DNA of 64,000 bases from Eubacterium sp. (GCA_015655975.1 DVEP01000024.1:1-64000); one strand, 5' to 3'. Positions 15,903-25,654 are shown, counted from the stretch's first letter. The notes: generated by a model not told the origin, from the letters alone. Program-made: numbers and translations.

Positions 15903-17297
15903 TTGGCATTCGAGGGCTTGAGCGAACGACTTGAAAATTCTTTCAAAAAACTTCGTGCTAAAGGTAAATTAACTGAATCAGATGTAAAAGAGGCAATGCG
16001 TGAAGTGCGTTTGGCACTTTTAGAAGCCGATGTTAACTATAAAGTTGCAAAAGAATTTACAAAAAAAGTAACCGACCGTGCAATCGGCTCAGATGTAATG
16101 GAGTCACTTACACCCGGTCAAATGGTTATCAAAATTGTAAATGAAGAGTTGACTCAACTTATGGGTGGCAGCGAAAGCAGGCTTGCGATTGCAAATCATC
16201 CGCCCACAATTCTTATGATGTGCGGTTTACAGGGTTCAGGTAAAACAACTCATTCTGCAAAACTTGCATTAAAATTGAAAAACGAAGGCCACAGACCGTT
16301 GCTTGTTGCGTGCGATGTCTATCGTCCTGCAGCTATCAAGCAGCTTCAGGTTGTAGGCGAACAGGTTAATGCAACTGTTTTTGAAATGGGTCAGGGCAAC
16401 CCTGTTGAAATTGCAACAGAAGCTATAAAATATGCAAAAGACCACGGCAATGACTATGTAATCATAGACACCGCAGGCCGTTTGCATATAGACGAACAGT
16501 TGATGGACGAACTTAAAAATATTAAATCTACTGTTCATCCACACGAAATTCTCCTTGTTATAGACGCTATGACAGGTCAGGACGCAGTAAATGTTTCAAA
16601 AACATTTAACGAAGCGCTCGGTATTGACGGTGTTATTCTTACAAAACTTGACGGCGATACAAGAGGCGGTGCCGCACTTTCCGTAAGGGCGGTTACGGGA
16701 AAACCGATTAAGTTTGTCGGCACAGGTGAAAAACTCGGCGATTTAGAGTCTTTTCATCCCGACCGTATGGCTTCGAGAATTCTCGGAATGGGCGATGTAC
16801 TTTCGTTCATTGAGCGTGCAGAAATGGCGCTTGACGAAAAGAAAGCAGCAGAACTTGAAAAGAAACTTCTCAAAAACAAATTTGATTTGAACGATTTGAT
16901 GGACCAGTTTGAACAAATTGAAAGAATGGGAAGTATTAAAGATACAATAAAAATGATTCCCGGAATAGGCGGTAAAATTAAGGACGAAGACATTGACGAA
17001 AACGCTTTCAATGTAAACCGTTCGATTATTCAGTCTATGACTGCTAAAGAAAGAGCAAATCCGGACATCATTAATCCTTCGCGCAAACGCAGAATTGCCG
17101 CAGGCTGCGGACGAAAAGTTGAAGATGTCAACAGACTGATGGCGCAGTTCCATCAAATGCAAAAAATGATGAAAACATTTACGGGTGGCAAGGGCGGTCC
17201 TAAAATGAGCAGAAAAATGCGCAGGGCACTTCAGCAAAACCCGGAACTCGCAGAAAAATATATGAATGCAAAAGGTAAAAATCCTTTTGGTTTTTAA
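15903..17297 (+). CDS. ffh: Signal recognition particle protein Ffh
   Basis: SRP54 GTPase that binds signal peptides with 4.5S/SRP RNA and docks to FtsY. 464 aa. N domain 1-90; G domain with P-loop GLQGSGKTT (108-116), VACDVYRPAA (G2), DTAGRLHID (G3) and TKLDGDTRGGAAL (G4/closing loop). The Met-rich M domain at the C-terminus has SRKRRIAAGCGRKVEDVNRLMAQ and MQKMMKTF. The start is TTG at 15903, preceded by AGGGGGTAA. It is second in the operon ylxM-ffh-rpsP-khpA. Confidence 0.98.
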   Translation: MAFEGLSERLENSFKKLRAKGKLTESDVKEAMREVRLALLEADVNYKVAKEFTKKVTDRAIGSDVMESLTPGQMVIKIVNEELTQLMGGSESRLAIANHPPTILMMCGLQGSGKTTHSAKLALKLKNEGHRPLLVACDVYRPAAIKQLQVVGEQVNATVFEMGQGNPVEIATEAIKYAKDHGNDYVIIDTAGRLHIDEQLMDELKNIKSTVHPHEILLVIDAMTGQDAVNVSKTFNEALGIDGVILTKLDGDTRGGAALSVRAVTGKPIKFVGTGEKLGDLESFHPDRMASRILGMGDVLSFIERAEMALDEKKAAELEKKLLKNKFDLNDLMDQFEQIERMGSIKDTIKMIPGIGGKIKDEDIDENAFNVNRSIIQSMTAKERANPDIINPSRKRRIAAGCGRKVEDVNRLMAQFHQMQKMMKTFTGGKGGPKMSRKMRRALQQNPELAEKYMNAKGKNPFGF

Positions 17298-17363
17298 GGC
17301 TTCACCCAATTCTTTTGGTTGAATATAAATTAAAATTTAATCTTTAAAATGGAGGTATTTAAA

Positions 17364-17606
17364 ATGGCAGTAAAAATCAGACTTCGCCGTATGGGTTCAA
17401 AAAGAGCACCTTTCTATCGTGTAGTTGTTGCAGATTCAAGATTTCCTCGTGACGGAAGATTCATTGAAGAAATAGGCACATATAACACAATGGTAGACCC
17501 TGCTGAAATCAAAATTGACGCAGAAAAAGCAAAAAAATGGATTGCCAACGGAGCACAACCTACTGACACAGTAAAAGACATTCTTAAAAAAGAAGGCATC
17601 CTTTAA
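17364..17606 (+). CDS. rpsP: 30S ribosomal protein S16
   Basis: 80-aa small-subunit protein. It begins MAVKIRLRRMGSKRAPFYRVV, the S16 signature, followed by DSRFPRDGRFIEEIGTYNP-like text with NTMVDP. The ATG at 17364 is chosen because GGAGG (17351-17355) sits 8 bp before it; an ATG five codons upstream has none. Normal neighbours: ffh upstream, khpA downstream. rimM, trmD and rplS, which usually follow, are missing here. Confidence 0.98.
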   Translation: MAVKIRLRRMGSKRAPFYRVVVADSRFPRDGRFIEEIGTYNTMVDPAEIKIDAEKAKKWIANGAQPTDTVKDILKKEGIL

Positions 17607-17623
17607 TTTCGGAGGTGTTTTCT

Positions 17624-17857
17624 TTGAAGGAATTGTTAATATCTATCGTGGCAGGACTTGTTGAAAATCCTGACGCTATTTCCATTGATATTGATGAACC
17701 TGACGAAGAGGGCGTAACTGTATATCATCTTCATGTAGCAGACGACGATATGGGCAGAGTCATCGGTAAACAGGGTAGAATCGCAAAGGCAATTCGCGTA
17801 GTAATGCGTGCTGCCGCTAATAAAAGCGACGATAAAATTTCAATCGAAATAGACTAA
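17624..17857 (+). CDS. khpA: KH-domain RNA-binding protein KhpA
   Basis: A 77-aa single KH domain (YlqC/KhpA family) with the RNA-binding loop VIGKQGR. In Gram-positives KhpA forms dimers with KhpB/EloR and affects cell elongation and sRNA biology. The start is TTG at 17624, 8 bp after GGAGG; a GTG at 17615 overlaps the ribosome site and is unlikely. Last gene of the operon, closed by a strong hairpin. Confidence 0.94.
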   Translation: MKELLISIVAGLVENPDAISIDIDEPDEEGVTVYHLHVADDDMGRVIGKQGRIAKAIRVVMRAAANKSDDKISIEID

Positions 17858-17881
17858 AAAAACGGCGTATGCCGTTTTTTT
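17856..17881 (+). terminator. ylxM-ffh-rpsP-khpA terminator
   Basis: AAAAACGGC, GTAT loop (17867-17870), GCCGTTTTT, with long A and T runs on the flanks. The AT-rich spacer to 18144 (about 260 bp) shows no gene and no clear promoter; TTGGAGGAG at 18130-18138 is the ribosome site of the next gene. Confidence 0.85.
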
Positions 17882-18144
17882 GTTTTTTAAATGCTTTTTA
17901 TAAAATCTAATAATCAAAAAATACAGTGTTGGAAATTATTATTACAGTTATTATTTTATTTATATATTGACCGTTTATCTTTGATGTTATATAATGTTAA
18001 ATGGTTTTTCATACACTGTTAACTAAAATTTAATTTTTATCAGTGTTCTTAAAAATAAATCAAAAAATTACAGGTGCACAATTTAATAAGTATGAATTAA
18101 TCAGTTTTATACTTGCAAGTTAAAAAAATTTGGAGGAGTAGTTT

Positions 18145-18846
18145 ATGAGTTTTATTGAGTTTGATTCGGTTTATAAAAGATACAAAATGGGAGAAATTGT
18201 TATCAATGCGGCAGATGGAGTAACTTTCAATGTTGAGCAAGGAGAGTTTTGTATAGTTGTCGGCGCCAGCGGAGCGGGTAAAACCACCGTTCTTAATATG
18301 TTGGGAGGAATGGACAGCAGTGATGACGGAAAAATCAGAGTTGCAGGCGAACTGATAAATGAATATAACCAAAAACAATTAATTGATTACAGACGCTATG
18401 ATGTAGGATTTGTTTTTCAGTTTTATAATCTTGTTCAAAACCTTACAGCACTTGAAAATGTTGAGTTGGCAACACAAATAGTTGACAAATCTTTAAGTGC
18501 AGAAAAAGTTCTTGAGCGCGTAGGTTTAGGTGACAGAATGGACAACTTTCCGTCTCAACTTTCAGGCGGTGAACAGCAGCGCGTTGCAATAGCAAGAGCT
18601 TTGGCAAAAAACCCTAAACTTTTACTTTGCGATGAACCTACGGGAGCGCTTGACTATAAAACGGGCAAACAGATTCTTGCACTTCTTCAGCAAACATGTC
18701 ATCAAACAGGAATGACAGTTGTTGTCATAACTCACAATCAGGCTCTTACACCTATGGCAGACAGAGTTATTACAATGAGAAGCGGGCGAGTGCACGATAT
18801 TGAGATAAATGAAACTCCAATCCCGGTTGAAAGGATAGAATGGTAA
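18145..18846 (+). CDS. ABC transporter ATP-binding protein (MacB/LolD type)
   Basis: A 233-aa ATPase subunit for the FtsX-like permease encoded next. Seen: Walker A GASGAGKTT, Q-loop in FVFQFYNLV, signature LSGGEQQRVAIARAL, Walker B LLLCDEPTGALD and the switch His in VVITHN. The EPTGALD variant and overall length place it in the MacB/LolD/FtsE group of mechanotransmitting ABC systems, which move lipids, peptides or activate cell-wall enzymes instead of importing nutrients. It overlaps the permease start by 7 nt, so translation is coupled. Confidence 0.94.
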   Translation: MSFIEFDSVYKRYKMGEIVINAADGVTFNVEQGEFCIVVGASGAGKTTVLNMLGGMDSSDDGKIRVAGELINEYNQKQLIDYRRYDVGFVFQFYNLVQNLTALENVELATQIVDKSLSAEKVLERVGLGDRMDNFPSQLSGGEQQRVAIARALAKNPKLLLCDEPTGALDYKTGKQILALLQQTCHQTGMTVVVITHNQALTPMADRVITMRSGRVHDIEINETPIPVERIEW

Positions 18847-21800
18847 TGAAAAAAGCGCTTTTTAAAGAAACGCTGCGTTCTGTAAAGCGCAGTAAAGCAA
18901 GATACATATCAATCATAGCAATTGTTGCACTGGGTATTAGTTTTTTCGGCGGAATAAAAGCAACCGCCCCGGATATGAAAGATACGGCTGCTCAGTATTT
19001 TAAAGATAATAATCTTATGGATATACAGGTTATATCGCCTGTAGGATTTGATGATGAAGATATAGCCGCAATTGAGAAAATCAGCGGTATTGACAGAGTT
19101 ATGCCTTCTCGTTTTGTCGATGGTATTCTAAAATCAGACGGAAGAAGTATAGGCGATTTTGACGGCTCGGAAATGACATGTCGTGCTTTTGAAATGGATT
19201 TTGAAGAAGCCGAAAATTTTCAGGAAACAGGCAAAGCGTCTGAAAACTATATGAACAGAATTACATTGCTTGAAGGACAATGGCCCGACAGTCCTAACGA
19301 GTGTGTTGTTGACAACAGCAAATTTTCCGCCTCGGAACAAATGGCAATAGGCAATAAAATTTCAATTGTAGGAGACGAAAGCGATTTGTCTAACAAATTG
19401 GCAGTAACCGAATTTGAAATTGTGGGTATTGTACGCACTCCGCGTTATGTTTCTTTTGAACACGGAAATACCAATATAGGAAGTGGTAAGTTAAGCACTT
19501 CAATTTTTATTCCTAAAGAAAACTTCTTGTTTGACTATTATACAGAAGCGTGTATAAAAGTGTCGGGAACAGACAATTATATGCCTTTTACAACGGAATA
19601 TAACAATGCCATTGCTCCTGTTTTAGAAAGATTTGAAGCAGTCGAAAATGAAAGGCTTCCGATAAGAGTTGAAGCGCTGAGGGCAGAAAATGAACCGAAA
19701 GTGCGTGACGGTGAAACAAAATTAGCGCAAAAGCAAAAAGAATATGACGAAAAAATTGCGCAAGGCGAAAAGCAACTCAATCAGTTAAAAGAGTTTGCCG
19801 AACAGGGAGAGGTCAAAGTAAATGAGTTGAAAGAAAAATTCAACGCCTCTTTGTCGGACGCTCAAAAGGAACTTCTTAACAGTACGGGAGACTATAACGA
19901 ACAATACAAAATTTGGCGTGAAAAAAAGGACGAGTTAAACAAAGCCAAAATAGAACTCGCTTATTTAGAATCGGCAAAAGATGAATTTGAAGAAGCAAAA
20001 AGAAAAATTGAAGCTGCCGACGCTACAATAAAAAGTACTGAAAAGACAATTGCTTCGTTGGAAGAGGCTGTTGTTACTACTCAAAATACATTAGACAGAT
20101 TGTATGAATCTATAAATGATAATGATGCGCAGAGAGCAATTGAAGAAGTTAAAGCAACTCTTGCAACATATCAAAAACAGCTTGCCGATAACAAGCAAAA
20201 ACTCAAAGAAGCAAAAGCTGAATATGAGGTAAACAAGAAAAAATACGACGAAATTGCCGTAAAAATGAAAGATTACGACAAAGCAGTTGCTCAAGTTAAA
20301 ACAGCAGAAATTGAATTAGAAGAAGCAGAACGCAGTTTGACATCAGGCAACAGCGACATTAAAATGGGGCAACTTCAACTCAGCATAAGCCAATATCAAC
20401 TTCAAAATCAAATACAGGCTGCAGAATCACGCCTTTCTACAGCAACAGAAACTTATAACAGCGCAAAAGCAAAATTTGATAAAGAAAAAGCAAAAGCGCA
20501 AGAACAACTTAACAAAGCAAAATCTGAACTTAACGAAGCTAAAAATCTTCTTGCAAATTTAGATACTGCTAAATGGATGGTGCTTGAACGAGACGACCAA
20601 CCCGGTTACAAGGGCTATGGTCAAACTGCCGACAGAATGAATGCTTTTGCTCAGGTGTTTCCCGTATTTTTCTTTCTTGTAGCAGCGATGGTTTGTCTTA
20701 CCACTATGACCAGAATGGTAGAAGAAGAGAGAACGCAACTCGGAACACTGAAAGCACTCGGATATTCAGGTGTTTCGATAGTGTCTAAATATATGATTTA
20801 TTCATTGTCAGCAAGTCTTATGGGCTCAATAATAGGTTTGCTGTTGGGATTTTATATTTTCCCGAAATCTATCTTCGCAGCGTACGATATAATGTACGAA
20901 CTTCCGCCGTGCGTTATAAAATTTAAGTGGTCGTATGCTGTTATAGGTACTCTCATAGCGTTGCTTTCAACAGGTGCGGCAGCATTTTTTGCATGTCACA
21001 GAGAACTTCGAGAAAAACCAGCAACTCTTATGAGACCGAAAGCGCCTAAAGTCGGAAAAAGAATTTTACTTGAAAAAATCACTCCGATTTGGTCAAAATT
21101 AAATTTCACCTCAAAAGTTACGGCAAGAAATCTATTCAGAAATAAGAAAAGATTTATTACCACTCTTATAGGTGTTGCAGGATGTACGGCACTGCTTCTC
21201 ACGGGCTTCGGTTTGGGAGATTCTATTTCAGCCATTATTGACAGACAGTTTGGAAACGACGGAATTTGCAATTACGATGTTCAAATTATTTTAAAAGAAG
21301 GCTATTCGTTAAAAGACGGCGAACCTGAAATTATGAACACCATAAGAGAAAAATCTGAAATTACAAACTCACTTATGACCCATACGGAAATTATTGAGGG
21401 AACTTCTGAAAATACTGATGTTACTTTTGAAGTGAATCTTTTGGTACCTCAAAACTCAGAAAAATTGTCTGAATTTATTAATTTAAACAACAGAAAAAGT
21501 AAAAAAAGCATTCCTCTTGATGACAGCGGTGTGATTATCAGCGAAGAGTTTGCAGACCAGACAAATACGAAAGTCGGAGAAAAAATTATATTAACGGTTG
21601 ACGGTAAAGAGTATTCTGTAACTGTTTCCGGAATTGCCGAAAATTACACTTTCCACTACGCTTATATGTCTCCTGTTTTTTACGAAAAAACTTTCGGAAC
21701 AGAACCTGAGTTCAATCATATTTTAGGAACTCTGAAAAAAGATATTGATGTATCGCAGAAAGACACTCTTGCAACTGAGCTTATGAAAACAGACGGAGTA

Positions 21801-22259
21801 AATGCTGTTGCTTACACAACACAGATTATGGATACTTTCAACAATATTATTAAAAGTTTAAATTTAGTAGTTGCAATATTTATTATTTCTGCTGCTGCAT
21901 TGTCTTTCGTTGTACTCTATAATTTATCTAACATCAATATGAATGAAAGAATAAGAGAAATTTCCACACTTAAAGTTTTAGGATTCAGAGATAAAGAAAC
22001 GAGCGCATATTTAGTGAGAGAAAATATCATTTTAACAATTATAGGTACGGCAGTAGGTCTGTTTATAGGTATATTCCTTCATAAGTATGTTGTTTCTATA
22101 GCCGAGGTTGATGTTGTAATGTTCGGACGAACGATAGAACCTCTCAGTTATGTGCTTGCCGCAGTATTTTCCGCTGCATTTTCAGCGATAGTTAACGGAA
22201 TAATGCATATTAAACTCAAAAAAGTTAATATGGTAGAATCATTAAAAGCTGTTGAATAA
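18840..22259 (+). CDS. FtsX-like ABC permease with a 300-residue coiled coil
   Basis: A 1139-aa permease. TM1 is at about 20-40; an extracellular MacB-like domain (40-275) includes EGQWPDSPNECVVDNS. A heptad-rich coiled coil runs from about residue 276 to 577, then three TM helices of the first FtsX domain (about 603-720, with MVEEERTQLGTLKALGYSG). A second half has another periplasmic domain and FtsX domain near the C-terminus (MNERIREISTLKVLGFRDKE). The duplicated FtsX core with an inserted coiled coil resembles large Firmicutes exporters of unknown substrate. Long extracellular coiled coils in such permeases can bind a partner at the cell wall, as in FtsEX-hydrolase systems. The exported protein next door is a candidate partner. 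Confidence 0.9.
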   Translation: MVMKKALFKETLRSVKRSKARYISIIAIVALGISFFGGIKATAPDMKDTAAQYFKDNNLMDIQVISPVGFDDEDIAAIEKISGIDRVMPSRFVDGILKSDGRSIGDFDGSEMTCRAFEMDFEEAENFQETGKASENYMNRITLLEGQWPDSPNECVVDNSKFSASEQMAIGNKISIVGDESDLSNKLAVTEFEIVGIVRTPRYVSFEHGNTNIGSGKLSTSIFIPKENFLFDYYTEACIKVSGTDNYMPFTTEYNNAIAPVLERFEAVENERLPIRVEALRAENEPKVRDGETKLAQKQKEYDEKIAQGEKQLNQLKEFAEQGEVKVNELKEKFNASLSDAQKELLNSTGDYNEQYKIWREKKDELNKAKIELAYLESAKDEFEEAKRKIEAADATIKSTEKTIASLEEAVVTTQNTLDRLYESINDNDAQRAIEEVKATLATYQKQLADNKQKLKEAKAEYEVNKKKYDEIAVKMKDYDKAVAQVKTAEIELEEAERSLTSGNSDIKMGQLQLSISQYQLQNQIQAAESRLSTATETYNSAKAKFDKEKAKAQEQLNKAKSELNEAKNLLANLDTAKWMVLERDDQPGYKGYGQTADRMNAFAQVFPVFFFLVAAMVCLTTMTRMVEEERTQLGTLKALGYSGVSIVSKYMIYSLSASLMGSIIGLLLGFYIFPKSIFAAYDIMYELPPCVIKFKWSYAVIGTLIALLSTGAAAFFACHRELREKPATLMRPKAPKVGKRILLEKITPIWSKLNFTSKVTARNLFRNKKRFITTLIGVAGCTALLLTGFGLGDSISAIIDRQFGNDGICNYDVQIILKEGYSLKDGEPEIMNTIREKSEITNSLMTHTEIIEGTSENTDVTFEVNLLVPQNSEKLSEFINLNNRKSKKSIPLDDSGVIISEEFADQTNTKVGEKIILTVDGKEYSVTVSGIAENYTFHYAYMSPVFYEKTFGTEPEFNHILGTLKKDIDVSQKDTLATELMKTDGVNAVAYTTQIMDTFNNIIKSLNLVVAIFIISAAALSFVVLYNLSNINMNERIREISTLKVLGFRDKETSAYLVRENIILTIIGTAVGLFIGIFLHKYVVSIAEVDVVMFGRTIEPLSYVLAAVFSAAFSAIVNGIMHIKLKKVNMVESLKAVE

Positions 22260-22319
22260 ATAAAACAATTGTAAAAGCGTCGGATATAGCGACTAACTTT
22301 TACAGAAAGGTGATACATA

Positions 22320-23933
22320 ATGAAAATAAAAAAAATAATAAGTGTCCTTTTGGCAATTATAACGCTGATTGTAACAGTTACAGCAGTCAATGTATCCAGT
22401 ATATCTGCACAAACCACAAACAATATTTCCGAAAAAAATCTTGCTTGGCTTTCAGATTTTTATGTTCGGGAATCATCTACTGATTTAAGCAAAAAAAAGA
22501 TGGTGCCGAAAGGTGAAGGAAATTATAAAAAAAGTCTTGAAACTTTCAAAGCAGAAGTAAAATCACTGAAAAAAGCATGCAATATCAGTTTGAAAAGTTT
22601 GTCTGAAAAATTTGATGAAATTATAAATAAACTTTACGAGTTGATTTCTGATACCGGTTTGGCAGAAGACTATACCGAAATGAAAAATTATCTTATCAGT
22701 GAATACAATATTGTTTATCCTGACGGTGATACATATACAACGCCGATTTATACTGCTGTTGTTTATTGTTGTCTTAAATATGATATAGTTTCGTCTATTA
22801 CAGGCACACCTGTTGTTATTCCGTCCGGAACCACGATAGACAGAGCCATAGCTATTATAGTTGCAAATGTACTCGGAGAAGAGTTGCCTGACAACATTAC
22901 ATCTATAGAAGATTATGCCGTTGAAACTATAAAGAGAATACTCAAAGAATACGGCTATGAAATTCCTGAAAACTACACTCCCGATGATATTGTCGCAATG
23001 TATAAAATAATGATTTGCGAACAACAGGGATATATAATCGAAAATAAAGATGTTAAAAACTATACTGAAAAAGATTTCAAACATCTCGACGGTTCATATT
23101 ACGCCGCTATAATTAAAGAAGCGTATAAAGTTTCTCCTACGCCCGAAGATGCTTATAACGCCGTTACTTCTTCGGAATCTGATGATATGGCTAAACTTAT
23201 TCTCAGCCTTATGATTGAATCTAAAGGAGAAAGTACGAAAAATGATAAAACATTGGAACAATTATTTAATCATGCATGTAAACTCGGCTTTTTCGATATA
23301 GACAACGGCTTTTATTCCAATATTTATGACTATGATGTATATTTGAAATATAACTGTGACGGAGTTTGGGTTGCTGCTTATGCTTATGCAGCAAAATTGG
23401 GCGAAAATGAATTAAATAATGTAAAAATCACTGTAAACGGAGAAGAAATTTCTAACGGAAAAAGTTATTATATGAATCTTAACGGAGATGAAACAAAAGT
23501 TGTTGTTTCAAGTACATATAATAATAACAGCAAAAATGAAAAAGCTTCATATACATTTACAATTCACAACGGTGATGAAAAACTTCCGGAAAATGTAAAT
23601 ATAGGATATTCCGGCAACAAAGGAAATAATATTCCAAACTTTACACTGCCCGATACAGACGGCAGCGGAAAGTATTCTCCTCTTGAAAATGAATATATCT
23701 TCAATCCGTATGACTTAAATACAATACCCGGAAGTTTAGGAACAGACGAAGAAAATGTGAATATGCAATTAGCCGATACAGGTTTAGAAAAGTCATCAGG
23801 CGAAAGACTTTCTGTTGATTTTAAAACAGGGCTTGTAATTGCGCTTTGCGTTGCCGGCGGTGTTTTTGCAGGAGCATTCGGTGTTATAGGAGTTTTGGCT
23901 GTCATTAAGAAAAAGAAGGGCAGTATCTTGTAA
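22320..23933 (+). CDS. Exported, C-terminally membrane-anchored protein of unknown function
   Basis: Not recognised as a named family. 537 aa. It has an N-terminal signal peptide (KIKKIISVLLAIITLIVTVTA, cleavage probably after ISA near 31), a helical middle with FKAEVKSLKKACNISLKSL, and a beta-rich region near 365-420 (VKITVNGEEISNGKSYYMN then ASYTFTIHNGD) that looks like a cadherin-like beta-sandwich domain. The C-terminal anchor is a TM helix at about 503-528 followed by KKKKGSIL. LADTG at 484-488 resembles a sortase motif but lies 16 residues before the TM, so it is doubtful. It is 60 bp downstream of the ABC permease with its own GAAAGGTG ribosome site; likely same operon and function. 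Confidence 0.7.
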   Translation: MKIKKIISVLLAIITLIVTVTAVNVSSISAQTTNNISEKNLAWLSDFYVRESSTDLSKKKMVPKGEGNYKKSLETFKAEVKSLKKACNISLKSLSEKFDEIINKLYELISDTGLAEDYTEMKNYLISEYNIVYPDGDTYTTPIYTAVVYCCLKYDIVSSITGTPVVIPSGTTIDRAIAIIVANVLGEELPDNITSIEDYAVETIKRILKEYGYEIPENYTPDDIVAMYKIMICEQQGYIIENKDVKNYTEKDFKHLDGSYYAAIIKEAYKVSPTPEDAYNAVTSSESDDMAKLILSLMIESKGESTKNDKTLEQLFNHACKLGFFDIDNGFYSNIYDYDVYLKYNCDGVWVAAYAYAAKLGENELNNVKITVNGEEISNGKSYYMNLNGDETKVVVSSTYNNNSKNEKASYTFTIHNGDEKLPENVNIGYSGNKGNNIPNFTLPDTDGSGKYSPLENEYIFNPYDLNTIPGSLGTDEENVNMQLADTGLEKSSGERLSVDFKTGLVIALCVAGGVFAGAFGVIGVLAVIKKKKGSIL

Positions 23934-24004
23934 GTCAGAAATTTAATTTTTGTTTAAAAGAAGAAAATATTTGACTGAAAATTTAATAATATCTATAAGA
24001 CGAC

Positions 24005-24040
24005 AAAAAACCATAAGGCATCAAGCCTTATGGTTTTTTT
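24005..24040. terminator. Bidirectional terminator
   Basis: CCATAAGGC (24011-24019), ATCAA, GCCTTATGG (24025-24033), with an A-run left and a T-run right. It separates the convergent exported-protein and symporter genes. Confidence 0.88.
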
Positions 24041-24121
24041 ATAATCATATCTAATTAGTAAAACGATGCTTTTAAGTGAAAACACCGTATTGTGCATTAG
24101 TTTTTTCTTAAAAGTTTTTTC

Positions 24122-25525
24122 TTATTTTTCGCTTTTTTCAGCACTTCTTTTTTCGCTGATATAGTCGTGAACTTTGTTTGCAAGTTCGCCGTAAATTTTA
24201 AATTTCTTTGAGAACAAAATAAGCGACGCTAAAATCAAAATCGGAGGAATTCCGAAAGCGATAAATCCGATTACACCTTTTGTAGTGTCGTTGATTGCGC
24301 CTGTTGCCGACCTGATTTGTGAGTTGTAGTTTACCAAACCAAGTCCTCCGAAAAGTACGATTGTCTGAATTGTATATGCCATTTTTTGCAAAAAGCCTTT
24401 CATAGAGAAAGTGATGCTTTCGTTTCTGTTGCCCGACTTGTATTCGCCGTAGTCAACAATGTCTGCAAGGAAAATCGTCTGGCATACAAACATTGCGCTT
24501 ATTCCTATTGAGGACACTATATATGAAACATCAAGCAAAATAGTGTTTTTCATAACAGGTCCGAATATGTACATTAAAATATATCCGACAATTGCAATTC
24601 CGAGAGTGATTTGATAAATGACTCTCTTTGTGAATTTTTTTGAAAGAATAGGGACAACAACTAAACCGACTGCGCTTCCTACTGCGCCTATTGTTGAGAA
24701 CAGCGACTGTGCTGTCGGCTCGCCTAAAACATCTGTAAAGTAGTAAACGGCAGTACCTGAGGTTAGGTACCAACCTGCATTTGAAAGCATTGCAAAAATC
24801 ATGAAAATAACAAGTTGGTCATTGCCTTTTATAACTTTGAAAATTTGTTTGAAACTGAATTTTGTTTTTTCGTTATATACAACATTTCTTTCTTTTGTAC
24901 TTAAGACGCAAATGAGAGAGAAACAAACAAGTGCAACCGCACAAATTATTGCCCATCGACTGAAACCGCTTGCACTGTAACCTTTTTCGGTTGTCATACC
25001 TGTGCTGAGCATTGGCAGTACAATCGGGGTAAGAATTGTAATCAGTCCCTGACCGATACCTGAAAAAGTTCTTGCAACAGTTGAAATTAAATTTCTGTCA
25101 TTTGGGTCATTTGTGAAAGATGGCACCATACTCCAATACGGAATATCTGCCATCGTGTTTGTCATTCCCCAAAGAACATACATAACGGCAATGTAAATGT
25201 AGAGTTTTGTTCCGCTCAAACCGAAACTTGTGAATAAAAGTGAAAGCACTATTGCGTTTGACAATGCACCTATGATTATCCACGGTCGGTATTTTCCTGC
25301 TTTTGTTCGTGTGTTGTCAACGATTGTACCCATCATAGGGTCATTGATTCCGTCCCAAATTCTTGCTAAAGGAGTGAGTATGAGCAAAAATCCCTCCGTC
25401 AGTCCTAAAACGGAACTTAAGTAGTAGGCGAGATACGAGTAGAACATTCCGTAACTAAGGTCAAGACCTACGGCGCCTATTCCGTACCCGATTTTTTCAC
25501 GCCAGGTTGTTTTGTAGTCAGCCAT
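24122..25525 (-). CDS. GPH-family sugar:cation symporter (MFS)
   Basis: A 467-aa twelve-TM secondary transporter of the glycoside-pentoside-hexuronide:cation family (melibiose permease MelB relatives). Seen near the N-terminus: WREKIGYGIGAVGLDLSYGMFY, then ARIWDGINDPMMGTIVDNTRT with KAGKYRPWI, which are the family's cation-site and loop 2-3 signatures (DxxxDPxxG). Later come PYWSMVPSFT and a cytoplasmic C-terminal tail rich in Lys/Glu. The start is the ATG at 25525, with GGAGG at 25533-25537; an upstream extension has no ribosome site. No enzyme gene is attached, so the sugar cannot be named. Confidence 0.9.
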   Translation of the reverse strand: MADYKTTWREKIGYGIGAVGLDLSYGMFYSYLAYYLSSVLGLTEGFLLILTPLARIWDGINDPMMGTIVDNTRTKAGKYRPWIIIGALSNAIVLSLLFTSFGLSGTKLYIYIAVMYVLWGMTNTMADIPYWSMVPSFTNDPNDRNLISTVARTFSGIGQGLITILTPIVLPMLSTGMTTEKGYSASGFSRWAIICAVALVCFSLICVLSTKERNVVYNEKTKFSFKQIFKVIKGNDQLVIFMIFAMLSNAGWYLTSGTAVYYFTDVLGEPTAQSLFSTIGAVGSAVGLVVVPILSKKFTKRVIYQITLGIAIVGYILMYIFGPVMKNTILLDVSYIVSSIGISAMFVCQTIFLADIVDYGEYKSGNRNESITFSMKGFLQKMAYTIQTIVLFGGLGLVNYNSQIRSATGAINDTTKGVIGFIAFGIPPILILASLILFSKKFKIYGELANKVHDYISEKRSAEKSEK

Positions 25526-25545
25526 ATAAAATCCTCCGTAATATT

Positions 25546-25564
25546 TCACAAAAATCTTTTGTGA
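25546..25564. promoter_or_regulatory. Operator-like palindrome in the symporter leader
   Basis: TCACAAAA (25546-25553) and TTTTGTGA (25557-25564) are perfect 8-bp arms with a 3-bp spacer. It lies between the symporter's transcription start and its ribosome site. It is probably a repressor site; the regulator is not in the window. Confidence 0.5.
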
Positions 25565-25577
25565 GAATAACGACACT

Positions 25578-25606
25578 ATTATATCATAATTCTTTTTATA
25601 AAACAA
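25578..25606 (-). promoter_or_regulatory. Symporter promoter
   Basis: On the minus strand: TTGTTT (25606-25601), 17 bp, TATAAT (25583-25578). It points into the symporter gene. Confidence 0.6.
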
Positions 25607-25654
25607 TATTTTGCACAATTATGTAATTATTAACAAAATTTGCAGGTTTTTTAA

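Noticed and set aside
484..23933. LPXTG-type sortase anchor in the exported protein at 22320
   Set aside because: LADTG is present but lies 16 polar residues before the TM helix; a plain TM anchor explains the C-terminus better.
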